Assembly: GCA_004555055.1 (NCBI GenBank)
Contig: SFJN01000076.1
Location: forward strand, 1-12,802
Reading direction: 5' to 3'
Length of the DNA stretch: 12,802 bases
Source of the DNA: Bacteroidales bacterium
GTDB taxonomy: Bacteria; Bacteroidota; Bacteroidia; Bacteroidales; Bacteroidaceae
The notes under the pieces were generated by a model that was not told where the DNA came from, did not search any database, and saw only the letters and a list, made by a program, of their open reading frames with translations. Numbering within the stretch: the stretch's first letter is position 1; each line of letters starts with the position of its first letter. The position numbers and the translations under genes are program-made. Positions 1-6,776 of the stretch are shown here, in pieces.

Positions 1-425
1 GTTTGACCAGCATGTGTATCATCTAATGGGTGTAAGTCCCTAACGAGCCCTGGTAGTGGGAATCGTCCAGCCAGAGAGACAAGGGTGTCCATCGCGAGTT
101 GGAATCTGAAAGAAGTCAGCGGCAAACATCTGACCCAACGGACAGAAACTTGATATAAGGCTATATGTGAGGATGAGATGGCTAAAAGCATCAAAGTCCG
201 ATAACTACCCGGAATCACAGATGGTAAATCAAGTGGGTATAAGATGGAAAGATGATACGCTTAACTGGTGAGGTCTCACGGACGTGGCGAATAGTTGTTC
301 CTACGAAAGCCACGGAGCAAAACTTGCCGTGAGAAGTCAGCAGATGCCATAGTAGTGGAGCGGTCGATAACGCTCCGTGAAGGGCAGAACCTACTAATTA
401 AGCGATAGTAATTGAGAGTTACCTT

Positions 426-1740
426 ATGAAAGAACGAATGCAGAAAACATCAGCCTTTGCTAATGACTGCCCCCAAAGAGATAGGACGGAATCCGAATGG
501 TATGGGGGAGTGCAGACTTTCATGTGGATGACCGAAGACAACATCGTGGAAGTTCCATTCGACAGGGAGCACCTGTTGGAAGTAATCCTCAGTCCCGACA
601 ACATGAACAAAGCCTACAAGGCTGTTGTCCGTAACAAGGGCAAAGGCGGTATCGACAAGATGTCATGTGAACAACTGCTTCCATGGCTATTGGCTAACAA
701 GGATGAACAGATACGCTCTCTGCTTGACGGTACATACCGTCCGAATCCCGTCCGCAGGGTAGAGATACCCAAGGATAATGGCAAGATGCGCCTTTTGGGC
801 ATCCCGACCGTGGTTGACCGCATGGTGCAGCAAGCCATAAACCAAGTGCTGACCATCATCTATGAGCCCCAATTCTCGAAAAGGAGTTTCGGTTTCCGTC
901 CGAGAAGAGGGTGCTTGAACGCACTGCGAGAGGTGCAGAAGACTGTTGATGAAGGCTACAAATATGTAGTTGACCTCGACCTTGAACGTTTCTTCGATAC
1001 AGTGAACCACAGCAAACTCATAGAGATACTGAGCCGCACGATAAAGGACGGCAGGGTGGTCAGTCTGATACACAAGTATCTTCGCAGTGGTGTGGTAAAC
1101 AAAGGACTGTGGCACGCAAGCGAGGAGGGTACTCCGCAAGGAGGTCCGCTGAGTCCGCTTCTGAGCAACATCATGCTGAATGAACTGGACAAGGAACTCG
1201 CCCGCAGGGGTCACCCCTTTGTCCGCTATGCCGATGATGCGATGATATTCTGCAAGTCCAAGCGGGCTGCGGAGCGTGTAAAATCGTCCATAACCCAGTT
1301 CATAGAGGGGAAGCTCTTCCTCAAGGTGAACAAGGAAAAGACGGTTGTTTCGTATATAAGAGGTGTGAAGTATCTCGGCTATTCCTTTTACATACACAAA
1401 GGTAGATGCCAACTCACTGTTCACCCCAAGTCCAAGGCAAAGATGAAATCGGCTCTTAAAGAGTTGACGAGTCGGAGCAATGGGTGGGGATACGAGAAGA
1501 GGAAGCAGAAACTGAAAGAGTACATAAGAGGCTGGGTTGGTTACTACCACCTTGACCCGAATCAGGAATCTTATCAAATGCGGGATTAACGAATACAATG
1601 CCCGCAAATGGGGATATTGCAGGGGGTATTGGAGAGTGAGTGGCTCGCCAATAATGCAGATGGCAGCCTCTACGGCCAATCTTCGAAGGGCAGGCTTTTC
1701 TTGTCTGCTTGATTCGTATCTCGAATGGAATCCAAAATAG
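426..1740 (+). pseudogene. ltrA: Group II intron reverse transcriptase/maturase, frameshifted by an internal deletion
   Basis: Intron-encoded protein that normally helps the intron RNA fold, splice and retrotranspose. The intact N-terminal part (426-1589, 387 codons) shows the RT palm: VVDLDLERFFD around residues 181-191, GTPQGGPLSPLLSNI at 235-249 and the catalytic YADD at 268-271. After GWVGYYHL, near base 1550, the frame runs into unrelated residues and stops at 1589. The proper maturase C-terminus (TRIRNLIKCGIN...RGYWRV...LRRAG...DSYLEWNP) continues in the next frame from about 1551 to 1740. In relatives about 30 residues separate these blocks. The observed +1 offset fits loss of roughly 89 nt from the thumb/maturase region. 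No start codon near 1551 suggests independent translation of the second part. The protein is probably non-functional, so splicing would need a maturase supplied in trans. The gene symbol is used in the generic sense. Confidence 0.9.
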
Positions 1741-1741
1741 G

Positions 1742-1775
1742 AACCGCCGTATGCGGAACCGCATGTACGGTGGTG
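1742..1775 (+). ncRNA. Group II intron domain V (catalytic hairpin)
   Basis: ACCGCCGTA (1743-1751) pairs with TACGGTGGT (1766-1774), including one G-T wobble. TGCG (1752-1755) pairs with CGCA (1760-1763) around a four-base loop. A two-base bulge (1764-1765) lies on the 3' side. This is the two-helix, two-nucleotide-bulge shape of domain V, and a CGC triad sits in the lower 5' strand. It starts within two bases of the stop codon that ends the maturase remnant. The stem looks intact, so the ribozyme core may remain active although its protein is broken. Confidence 0.85.
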
Positions 1776-1776
1776 T

Positions 1777-1841
1777 GAGAGGTTGGTAAACGTGAAAGTA
1801 GGAGGTAAACGCCTACAATTAGCGTTTACCTCCTACTCGAT
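1777..1841 (+). ncRNA. Group II intron domain VI with bulged branch-point adenosine
   Basis: GAG (1777-1779) pairs with CTC (1836-1838) and AGG (1780-1782) with CCT (1832-1834). A1835 is left bulged in the position expected for the branch-point adenosine. Above a small TT/T internal loop, GGTAAACG (1785-1792) pairs perfectly with CGTTTACC (1823-1830). The intron would then end at GAT (1839-1841). A second 5' strand inside the loop (1797-1812) makes a perfect 16-bp hairpin with 1822-1837 and competes with this fold; see findings. Confidence 0.75.
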
Positions 1842-1935
1842 TGCCCCCTCTAAGCCCTTATAGCCCTTTTCCCAGCATTTTCCCCTCCTCCTCCTCCTCC
1901 CCGCCCCCCCGAGCCGTAAAATGATACGGAATCTT

Positions 1936-1981
1936 CCGCAAAATAGATTTATTTTGCCGCAAAACAATTTTATTTTGCGGC
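1936..1981. repeat. Two 21-bp tandem repeats that are also palindromic
   Basis: Unit 1 is 1936-1956 and unit 2 is 1957-1977. Both begin CCGCAAAA and end TTTATTTTG, differing only at a few central bases. Each unit is nearly self-complementary. The second forms a perfect 9-bp stem with its flanks, GCCGCAAAA (1956-1964) against TTTTGCGGC (1973-1981), with an 8-base loop. The first can form a 10-bp stem with one mismatch. It could be a REP-like intergenic repeat, a protein-binding site or a remnant terminator. No function can be read directly. Confidence 0.75.
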
Positions 1982-2203
1982 ATTATTATGTCCAATCATC
2001 GGCAAAATCTGCAACATTACAACAATATAGCATTCTTATCCCCCTCCAACACCCTACCTTTTTGAAAAGTCTCCTCAGGGACAGGCCCTCGGGGTGACCG
2101 ATGAAGGGCGGAGAACGGCGTGCGATGTAGACAAAAGGGACGTCGGGAAGACAAAAAATGCGTTTTGTAGCCCTGCCGGTGAGGGAAAAACCGTAAAAAT
2201 GCC

Positions 2204-2211
2204 TAAATTTG
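2204..2211 (+). promoter_or_regulatory. Candidate Bacteroidota promoter -7 element for prs
   Basis: TAAATTTG matches the Bacteroides -7 consensus TAnnTTTG exactly and lies 102 bases upstream of the prs ATG. No clear TTG-type -33 element is seen about 20 bp upstream, so the assignment rests on the -7 box and on the lack of any other promoter in the gap. The implied 5' leader is close to 100 nt and rich in pyrimidines. Confidence 0.45.
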
Positions 2212-2313
2212 CGCGGAGTAAAACCCAAAAGTTGAAGGGAAGCCCTTCATCCCCCTCGTCCCTCCGTCACTTTCTCTCCCCACACATACACAAAAAACCA
2301 AACCATTGTTTTT

Positions 2314-3246
2314 ATGAGTTCAAATCTCAAAGTCTTCTGCGGTACGAAGTCGAAGTACCTTGCCGAAAAGCTCTGCGACAGCCTCGGCGTCCCCCTCGGA
2401 AAGCTCGAAATCACCTATTTCTCGGATGGGGAATTCGAGATTTGCTATCTTGAGAGCGTCCGCAATTGCGATGTGTACTTGGTGCAGAGCACCTTTCCGA
2501 GTTCCGACAACCTGATGGAGCTCCTGCTGATGATTGACGCCGCCAAACGAGCCTCTGCCCGGACCGTGAACGCCGTAATTCCCTATTTTGGATGGGCCCG
2601 TCAGGACCGTAAGAGCAAGCCCCGTGTGAGCATTGCCGCCAAGCTCGTTGCCAACCTGCTGAGTGTGGCAGGTGTGAACCGCGTGCTGACGATGGACCTC
2701 CACGCTGACCAGGAACAGGGATTCTTTGAGGTGCCCGTAGACCACCTCTATGCCTCGAGCATCATGGTTCCCTACATCAAAAGTCTGCAGCTTGAAAACC
2801 TTTGCATCGCCTCGCCCGATGTGGGAGGTTCGAAACGTGCCAGCAGCTATGCCAAATACTTCGACTGTCCGCTGATCATCGGCAATAAGACCCGCGCCCG
2901 CGCCAATGAGGTGGCTACCATGACTCTCATCGGAGATGTGAAAGACATGGACGTGGTGATTATCGACGATATGGTGGACACCGCCGGCACCATCACCAAG
3001 GCGGCAGACCTCATCAAGGCCCAGGGTGCCCGTTCGGTGCGTGCCATTGCCAGCCATTGCATCATGTCGGGGCCAGCCGACGAGCGCGTGGAGAAGAGTG
3101 CGCTCGAAGAAATGGTGTTTACCGACTCCATACCCTATCACGGGTCGTGCGGGAAGGTGAAGCAGCTCACCGTCGCCGCCCTCTTTGCCGAGACCATCCG
3201 CCGCGAGTTGAACGGACAGAGCATCAGCGACCAATACCTCTTCTGA
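2314..3246 (+). CDS. prs: Ribose-phosphate pyrophosphokinase (PRPP synthase)
   Basis: Cytosolic enzyme making 5-phosphoribosyl-1-pyrophosphate from ribose 5-phosphate and ATP, the precursor of nucleotides, histidine, tryptophan and NAD. The product is 310 residues, the normal family length. Visible motifs are FSDGE (37-41), an ATP-binding stretch ending IPYFGWARQDRK (89-100), TMDLHADQEQGFFEVPVDHL (126-145) with metal-binding His130, and the PRPP-binding loop VVIIDDMVDTAGT (214-226). The ATG at 2314 is the only start that gives the usual N-terminus (SSNLKVFCGTKS). No Shine-Dalgarno is present, as is common in this phylum. It probably starts its own transcript from the promoter candidate at 2204. 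The next gene begins 141 bases after the stop. Confidence 0.97.
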   Translation: MSSNLKVFCGTKSKYLAEKLCDSLGVPLGKLEITYFSDGEFEICYLESVRNCDVYLVQSTFPSSDNLMELLLMIDAAKRASARTVNAVIPYFGWARQDRKSKPRVSIAAKLVANLLSVAGVNRVLTMDLHADQEQGFFEVPVDHLYASSIMVPYIKSLQLENLCIASPDVGGSKRASSYAKYFDCPLIIGNKTRARANEVATMTLIGDVKDMDVVIIDDMVDTAGTITKAADLIKAQGARSVRAIASHCIMSGPADERVEKSALEEMVFTDSIPYHGSCGKVKQLTVAALFAETIRRELNGQSISDQYLF

Positions 3247-3277
3247 CCGTAGGCGGACCCTAGTGTGCCGTTAGGAG

Positions 3278-3312
3278 GGGAGAGGGGAATGCCAACGATG
3301 TCCTCCTCTCCC
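3278..3312 (+). other. Inverted repeat in the prs-PBP gap, possible weak terminator
   Basis: GGGAGAGG (3278-3285) and CCTCTCCC (3305-3312) are perfect complements separated by 19 bases, within a gap that is purine-rich and then strongly pyrimidine-rich. There is no following T run, so it does not look like a standard intrinsic terminator. It may be a chance product of the skewed composition. Confidence 0.25.
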
Positions 3313-3387
3313 TCCCTCCCCTTCCCCAGCGCCCTGTCCTGCCCCTCCCCCGCCATTCCTCTCTACGAAACGATATCCCTAAAAAAT

Positions 3388-5736
3388 ATGCGCCGGAAGT
3401 TTGTCACCTTTCTCTGGAGTGTTTTTCTGCTCACTGTGGCCCTTGCCGCATTGGGCATGTACAGTATTAGCAAGGGATGGATAGGGTATATGCCCGACCT
3501 TGAAGAGATACAGAGCCCCATCAGCAAATATGCCTCGCAGGTTATTTCGGCCGACGGGAAACTCTTGGGAACCTGGTCGAAAAGCGAGAACCGTGTCTTT
3601 ACGGGGTACGACAGCATTTCGCCCTACGTCTTCCAGGCGCTGATAGCCACCGAAGATGCGCGCTTCTATGCTCACTCCGGCATCGATGCCATCGCCTTGG
3701 GAAGGGCTGTTATCAAACGAGGAATACTGGGGCAGAAAAACGCTGGAGGAGGCTCGACCATCAGTCAGCAGCTTGCCAAACAGCTGTATTCCGAAACGGC
3801 AAAGTCCACTACTCAGCGTCTGCTGCAAAAACCCATAGAATGGGTGATTGCTGTGGAAATAGAGCGTTACTATACGAAAGAGGAAATCATGACGCTCTAT
3901 CTCAACTATTTCGACTTCCTGCATAATGCCGTCGGCATAAAGACTGCGGCAAACGTCTACTTCGGGAAATCGCCGAAAAACCTCAGTATCCATGAGGCCG
4001 CCATGCTCATCGGCATGTGCAAAAACCCCTCGTACTTCAATCCCGTCCGCAATCCCGAACGCTGTCTGGCACGCCGCAATGTGGTGCTCGACCAAATGGT
4101 GAAGGCGGGCTACATCGGTGCCTCGGAGCGCGACAGCCTCGGGGCGAAGGAACTCGGGCTGAACTTTCACCGAGTGGACCACAAAGAGGGCACGGCAACC
4201 TATCTGCGCGAATACTTACGGCAAATCATGATGGCCAAAAAGCCCGAGCGCAGCAATTACCAACAGTGGCAGTTGCAGCAATATTATGTTGACTCTTTGG
4301 CATGGGAGCATGACGCCCTTTACGGATGGTGCAACAAGAACCGGAAGAAAGACGGTGCGCATTATGACATCTATACCGACGGCCTGAAGATATTCACCAC
4401 CGTCGACTCGCGCATGCAACGCTATGCCGAGGAGAGTATGTACGGCTATGTGGCCCTTGAGCTGCAGCCGGAATTCAACAAACAGCGGCAGACATCACCG
4501 AATTTCCCCTATTCCACGAATCTCAACGCTGCGGACATCAACCGGATACTGCAACGCACCATGCGTCAGACCGAACGCTATCGGAGCTTGAAGGCAGAGG
4601 GAATGGACGAAGACGAGATTTTCCGCGTCTTCAGCCAGCCCGTCCCGATGACGGTCTTCAGCTATCACGGCGATGTAGATACGGTGATGACGCCGCTCGA
4701 CTCCATAAAATACTACAAATCGTTCCTGCGCTCGGGACTGGTAAGCATCGACCCTTCGAACGGACATGTGAAGGCTTATGTAGGAGGCCTGGACTATACG
4801 CATTTCCAATACGATATGGCCATGCAGGGCCGTCGCCAGGTGGGCTCCACCATGAAACCCTTTGTCTATGCCCTCGCCATGGAAGAGGGTTATAGTCCGA
4901 TGGACGTGGTTGCAAATGTGCACCGGACATACTATGTTTCCGGACAACCGTGGGCTCCGCGCAACGGCAGCCATGCACGGTACGGACAGATGGTGACGTT
5001 GAAATGGGGACTTTCGCAGTCGAACAACTGGGTGACGGCAGGATTGATGTACCAGATTGACCCCACAGGCAGCAAACTGAAACGCTATCTCGGTAACTTC
5101 GGCGTGAGCAACCGCGATATTCACCCCTCCATTTCGCTCTGTCTGGGCACCTGCGACATCACCGTGGCGGAGATGGCATCGGCATACACTGCCTTTGCCA
5201 ACCGTGGCATGCGCTGCGCACCATTGCTCGTTACACGCATTGAGGACAACGAGGGGAATGTGGTGGCGGAATTCACCCCAAGGATGAATGAGGTGATTTC
5301 GGAACAGACCAGTTTCTACATGATAGACATGCTACGTGCCGTCGTTGACCAGGGAACAGGCCGGAGGCTGCGCTTCAAATACCAGCTGGAAGGGCCCATT
5401 GCAGGAAAGACCGGCACGACAAACAACAATTCTGACGGATGGTTCGTCGGCTTTGTTCCGCGACTGGTCACCGCATGCTGGGTGGGAGGCGAAGAACGCG
5501 ACATCCATTTCAACAGCATGAGTCTTGGACAAGGAGCATCCACGGCACTTCCTGTATGGGCTTATTATATGAAAAAGGTGTTCCGCAACAAAGCATTGGG
5601 ATACAGTCCTGCTGAAGAGTTTGAACTGAAAGCGGACAGCATTTCCGCCACCGGCATACAGATTGGAGCCGGAGCGGACGAAGGCGAGGTGGAGCTCACG
5701 CCGCCGGAGGGAACCACAGAAGATGTCTTTGACTGA
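3388..5736 (+). CDS. mrcA: Class A penicillin-binding protein (PBP1A-type transglycosylase/transpeptidase)
   Basis: Bifunctional peptidoglycan synthase anchored in the inner membrane. It polymerises glycan strands from lipid II and cross-links the stem peptides. The start at 3388 is preferred because it gives a short N-terminus with one membrane segment at about residues 5-28; an upstream in-frame start at 3265 would add 41 proline/serine-rich residues encoded by the C/T-rich leader. The GT51 domain shows ATEDARFYAHSG with catalytic Glu89, and GGSTISQQLAK (121-131). The transpeptidase domain shows SxxK at Ser487-Lys490, SxN at Ser545-Asn547 and KTGT at 674-677, so all active-site motifs are intact. 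The product is 782 residues with an acidic C-terminal tail. kdsB begins 28 bases downstream, suggesting co-transcription of two envelope genes. The gene symbol is by analogy. Confidence 0.96.
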   Translation: MRRKFVTFLWSVFLLTVALAALGMYSISKGWIGYMPDLEEIQSPISKYASQVISADGKLLGTWSKSENRVFTGYDSISPYVFQALIATEDARFYAHSGIDAIALGRAVIKRGILGQKNAGGGSTISQQLAKQLYSETAKSTTQRLLQKPIEWVIAVEIERYYTKEEIMTLYLNYFDFLHNAVGIKTAANVYFGKSPKNLSIHEAAMLIGMCKNPSYFNPVRNPERCLARRNVVLDQMVKAGYIGASERDSLGAKELGLNFHRVDHKEGTATYLREYLRQIMMAKKPERSNYQQWQLQQYYVDSLAWEHDALYGWCNKNRKKDGAHYDIYTDGLKIFTTVDSRMQRYAEESMYGYVALELQPEFNKQRQTSPNFPYSTNLNAADINRILQRTMRQTERYRSLKAEGMDEDEIFRVFSQPVPMTVFSYHGDVDTVMTPLDSIKYYKSFLRSGLVSIDPSNGHVKAYVGGLDYTHFQYDMAMQGRRQVGSTMKPFVYALAMEEGYSPMDVVANVHRTYYVSGQPWAPRNGSHARYGQMVTLKWGLSQSNNWVTAGLMYQIDPTGSKLKRYLGNFGVSNRDIHPSISLCLGTCDITVAEMASAYTAFANRGMRCAPLLVTRIEDNEGNVVAEFTPRMNEVISEQTSFYMIDMLRAVVDQGTGRRLRFKYQLEGPIAGKTGTTNNNSDGWFVGFVPRLVTACWVGGEERDIHFNSMSLGQGASTALPVWAYYMKKVFRNKALGYSPAEEFELKADSISATGIQIGAGADEGEVELTPPEGTTEDVFD

Positions 5737-5764
5737 AGCCACACAAAAAAAGCACACACCAAAT

Positions 5765-6532
5765 ATGAAATTCATCGCTATTATACCGGCAAGATATGCC
5801 TCCACGCGTTTCCCTGCCAAGCCACTGGCATTGCTTGGGGGGAAGACCATTGTGCAGCATGTGTATGAGAAGGTCAGCGCAGTGATACCTGACACCTTTG
5901 TGGCGACTGACGACGAACGCATTTTACAAGCCGTGGAAGACTTCGGTGGAAAGGCCGTCATCACCTCCGCACAGCATCGTTCCGGAACGGACCGCTGCGA
6001 AGAAGCCGCCGCAAAATGCGGCATAACGGCCGAGGTGGTCATCAACATCCAAGGGGACGAACCCTTCATACACTCTTCGCAGCTGGAAAGCATAATGGCG
6101 TGCTTCGACGACCCTGAAACCGATATCGCAACCTTGGTGATGCCTTTCGACAGGAAGGCGGATTTCGAAACGCTCCACAACCCTAACTCTCCGAAGGTGG
6201 TGATAGGAAACGATGACCGTGCGCTCTACTTTTCGAGGAGCGTCATCCCCTATATTCGCGGAGTGGACGAGCGCGAATGGTTGAAGACGCACAGCTATTA
6301 TAAGCACATCGGACTATATGCCTACCGCCGTCAAGTGCTGAAGCAAATCACCGCATTGCCCACAGGAACGCTTGAACGGGCCGAAAGTCTGGAACAGCTC
6401 AGATGGCTCGAAGCAGGCTACCGCATAAAAGTAGGATATACGGATATTGAAACCATCGGCATTGACACCCCCGAGGATTTAAAGCGGGCAGAGGCTTTCG
6501 TAAGAAGTCTAAAAGGGTGTGCTGTAAATTAG
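5765..6532 (+). CDS. kdsB: 3-deoxy-manno-octulosonate cytidylyltransferase (CMP-Kdo synthetase)
   Basis: Cytosolic enzyme that activates Kdo with CTP to CMP-Kdo for the inner core of lipopolysaccharide. The product is 255 residues. Family motifs are IIPARYASTRFPAKPL (6-21), VATDDERI (46-53), HRSGTDRC (71-78) and NIQGDEP (94-100, with metal-binding Asp98); further on come HIGLYAYRRQ and ETIGIDTPEDL. The ATG at 5765 gives the canonical MKFIAIIPAR start; in-frame upstream starts lie inside the PBP gene and are unlikely. The last six codons and the stop (KGCAVN-stop, 6512-6532) lie in a sequence matching the terminal repeat of the small element at 12140-12328, so the native C-terminus may have been altered by an insertion. 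It is probably co-transcribed with the PBP gene. Confidence 0.96.
   Translation: MKFIAIIPARYASTRFPAKPLALLGGKTIVQHVYEKVSAVIPDTFVATDDERILQAVEDFGGKAVITSAQHRSGTDRCEEAAAKCGITAEVVINIQGDEPFIHSSQLESIMACFDDPETDIATLVMPFDRKADFETLHNPNSPKVVIGNDDRALYFSRSVIPYIRGVDEREWLKTHSYYKHIGLYAYRRQVLKQITALPTGTLERAESLEQLRWLEAGYRIKVGYTDIETIGIDTPEDLKRAEAFVRSLKGCAVN
6515..6532 (+). repeat. Left copy of the terminal-inverted-repeat motif (kdsB 3' end)
   Basis: GGGTGTGCTGTAAATTAG closely resembles the terminal repeat of the 189-bp element further right (GGGATGTTCTATAAATTAG), with one base missing and two substitutions. Its inverted partner lies at 7911-7925 (15 bases compared, 13 matching). The copy overlaps the kdsB stop codon. 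No target-site duplication was found at this pair, so whether 6515-7925 ever moved as a unit is open. Confidence 0.6.
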
Positions 6533-6543
6533 TTCGGTAAGTT

Positions 6544-6584
6544 CCCCCCCCCTTGATATAGTCAAGCCAAGGAAATCCCCCCCC
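6544..6584. repeat. Two homopolymeric C tracts (C9 and C8)
   Basis: Nine consecutive C (6544-6552) and eight consecutive C (6577-6584) lie 24 bases apart, just downstream of kdsB and about 45 to 75 bases upstream of the -33 element of the MORN gene promoter. A short TTGA/TCAA stem sits between them. Such runs are prone to slippage during replication. They lie outside the promoter boxes and outside coding sequence, so an effect on expression is unproven. Confidence 0.6.
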
Positions 6585-6628
6585 TACAGGAAGTGCGCTC
6601 TTTGCAGAGAGAAAAATACAGCCTTTTC

Positions 6629-6659
6629 TTGTCTGAACGACAAAATTGTGATATCTTTG
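6629..6659 (+). promoter_or_regulatory. Bacteroidota-type promoter of the MORN gene
   Basis: TATCTTTG (6652-6659) is an exact match to the -7 consensus TAnnTTTG. A TTG -33 element (6629-6631) lies 20 bases upstream, the accepted spacing. Transcription would begin around 6664, giving a leader of about 110 nt before the ATG at 6777. The promoter sits inside the interval bounded by the two terminal-repeat copies. Confidence 0.75.
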
Positions 6660-6776
6660 CACGGGCGATGTAACGGAACATCCTGTGAAATGAGCCGCCC
6701 TAGCCGCAATGCTCCCCAAACAGCGAGACGAAGAGCTGCTGTTGCAGCCCACAAACCAGAAACCCACTGCGCGAAA

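Larger units (their letters stand above)
1..1841 (+). mobile_element. Group II intron with degenerate maturase gene
   Basis: A retroelement whose RNA is a self-splicing ribozyme. The first ~425 bases are non-coding and structured, as expected for domains I-IV. A reverse transcriptase/maturase reading frame follows (426-1740, broken). A 34-nt domain V and a domain VI with a bulged adenosine close the element. The 3' end is placed at 1841 because the last bases (CTCGAT) follow the candidate branch point A1835 at the usual distance and end in A-pyrimidine. The 5' end is probably at or very near base 1: GTTTG is a variant of the GUGYG consensus, and the following sequence looks like domain I. The 5' exon therefore lies outside the window. 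No endonuclease domain follows the maturase region. The class was not assigned. The intron sits upstream of prs in intergenic DNA. Confidence 0.88.
1842..2313. other. Gene-free region between intron and prs
   Basis: No convincing gene was found. From the left it holds a C/T-rich tract (about 1842-1910), a tandem palindromic repeat (1936-1981), AT-rich DNA to about 2060, and a GC-richer block (about 2070-2180). A promoter candidate at 2204-2211 and a second pyrimidine-rich tract leading to the prs start complete it. A minus-strand open frame of 80 codons (1986-2228) crosses the repeat edge and the promoter candidate. It has no support as a gene, although its GC-richer part could be a dispersed intergenic sequence. 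Confidence 0.7.

Noticed and set aside
687..1679. Long minus-strand open frame of 330 codons opposite the maturase gene
   Set aside because: It is antisense to a clear reverse transcriptase and resembles no family; it arises from codon bias of the plus-strand gene.
1936..1977. Tandem repeats as a CRISPR array
   Set aside because: The two 21-bp units are directly adjacent with no spacers, and no cas genes are present.
1986..2228. Minus-strand 80-codon frame between intron and prs
   Set aside because: It covers the promoter candidate of prs and has no promoter or family evidence of its own; kept only as a weak hint of a dispersed intergenic sequence.
2320..3234. Minus-strand open frame of 304 codons opposite prs
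   Set aside because: The plus strand encodes a full-length PRPP synthase with all motifs; the antisense frame has His/Gly-rich composition typical of a shadow.
3270..3360. G-quadruplex or strong intrinsic terminator between prs and the PBP gene
   Set aside because: There are fewer than four adjacent runs of three or more G, and no T tract follows the weak stem.
3265..3387. N-terminal extension of the penicillin-binding protein from the upstream in-frame start
   Set aside because: It would add 41 Pro/Ser-rich residues from a C/T-rich leader ahead of the membrane anchor; the ATG at 3388 fits the family.
6554..6568. Small CTTGA/TCAAG stem between the C tracts as a kdsB terminator
   Set aside because: A 5-bp stem with no T run is too weak to call a terminator.
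6648..6776. Upstream GTG start for the MORN protein
   Set aside because: It overlaps the -7 promoter box and would place 43 residues before an evident signal peptide.
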